Both the position numbers and the translations under genes were made by a program. Below are positions 21,958 through 22,287 of a DNA stretch of 22,287 nt, piece by piece. A model generated the notes under the pieces. It made no database searches. It saw only the letters and a program-made list of their open reading frames with translations, and was not told the DNA's origin. How positions within the stretch are numbered: position 1 is the first letter of the stretch; each line of letters starts with the position of its first letter. Source of the DNA: a virus; the IMG/VR virus record IMGVR_UViG_3300036792_000534, positions 1-22,287 of that record; one strand, 5' to 3'.

Positions 21958-22287
21958 ATGGATCCACAATCGAACGCGAAGGCGCAGCGTTTGGCCGCCA
22001 CGTACAGCGCGGCCAGACTGCAAGCGCAACAAGATCAGGCCACTGCCGCGGCCCAGAGATTTGCCAACGCGGTTCCGTTCCTGCCGGAGATGGGCGCAGC
22101 CTGGAGCGCAGGCCTGCGTTCGCTGGGCGATCTCTCGTCGGGTCGTGCGTTAGACTTCGGCGAGCGATGGGATGAAGCGCGAGCGCAACAGAGGGCGTAT
22201 GCTGACGAGTTCCAGCGCGAGCATCCGATTGCCGGCAATTTTCTCGGCGCGCTGGGCATGGCGGCCCCTGTAGCGCTGACCTCGGCC
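21958..22287 (+). CDS. Second large ejection-type protein, N-terminal fragment
   Basis: Open to the end of the window, so only the first 110 residues are visible. ATG 21958 has GGAG five bases upstream. The product begins MDPQSNAKAQRLAATYSAAR, then a Gln/Ala-rich helix, then FANAVPFLPEMGAAWSAGLR. From residue 36 to 106 it aligns to residues 41-112 of the previous gene at about 40 of 70 positions by eye, including a shared FQREHP. It is therefore a tandem paralogue, at least in its N-terminal module. A gap of 106 bases separates the two genes. Complete length and C-terminal function are unknown. Confidence 0.75.
   Translation, partial: MDPQSNAKAQRLAATYSAARLQAQQDQATAAAQRFANAVPFLPEMGAAWSAGLRSLGDLSSGRALDFGERWDEARAQQRAYADEFQREHPIAGNFLGALGMAAPVALTSA

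Noticed and set aside
21861-22175. A GTG-started frame overlapping the last partial gene
   Set aside because: The frame at 21958 matches the paralogous N-terminal module and has a ribosome site, so the overlapping frame is a shadow.

Overview
The window is a GC-rich (roughly 65% or more by eye) double-stranded DNA phage or prophage segment. It holds the late virion-assembly region of a short-tailed (podovirus-type) phage, and every supported gene is on the + strand. High GC, third-position G/C bias and the style of the intergenic palindromes suggest an alphaproteobacterial host, plausibly Caulobacterales. That host assignment is an inference; no host gene or attachment site is visible, so prophage and free phage cannot be told apart.

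Layout: (1) 1-3442 is the packaging module, with terminase large subunit and a P22-type portal. (2) 3443-4482 is an accessory insert: a HicB/HicA-like toxin-antitoxin pair with its own putative promoter and operator, then about 400 bp with no convincing gene but several palindromes. (3) 4483-7055 is the head module: a scaffold-like protein, an N4-gp56-type major capsid protein and a small beta-rich virion protein, separated by conspicuous inverted repeats. (4) 7065-8579 is a lysis-type cassette: a membrane-anchored coiled-coil protein, a lysozyme-fold endolysin, a holin-like protein and a small hydrophobic protein. (5) 8579-13095 holds a first gp4-like adaptor and tail surface proteins, including a beta-helix tailspike with a Sec-type signal peptide. 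(6) 13173-14198 is a lower-GC polytopic membrane protein resembling EpsG/Wzy-type polysaccharide polymerases, probably a lysogenic-conversion or superinfection-exclusion gene. (7) 14266-22287 is a P22-like neck, tail and ejection module in near-P22 order: gp4-like, gp10-like, gp26-position, fibre genes, gp14-like GNAT-fold, gp7-like, gp20-position, then two large gp16-position proteins, the second cut by the window end.

The genes form one tightly packed late operon with many ATGA, TGATG and TAATG junctions. Terminase pumps DNA through the portal into a shell of coat protein built on scaffold. The gp4- and gp10-like proteins seal the vertex, fibres and tailspike bind and probably process host surface glycan, and the ejection proteins travel into the cell with the DNA. 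The holin and endolysin release progeny. Breaks in the packing coincide with accessory genes (HicBA, the polymerase) or with palindromic repeats.

Most interesting points: the endolysin has no canonical start codon upstream of its catalytic residues; the polymerase-like membrane protein sits beside a signal-peptide-bearing tailspike; the first large ejection protein carries an AT-rich island; the two large ejection proteins at the end share an N-terminal module; and a related family of palindromes occupies the gaps before head and tail genes.
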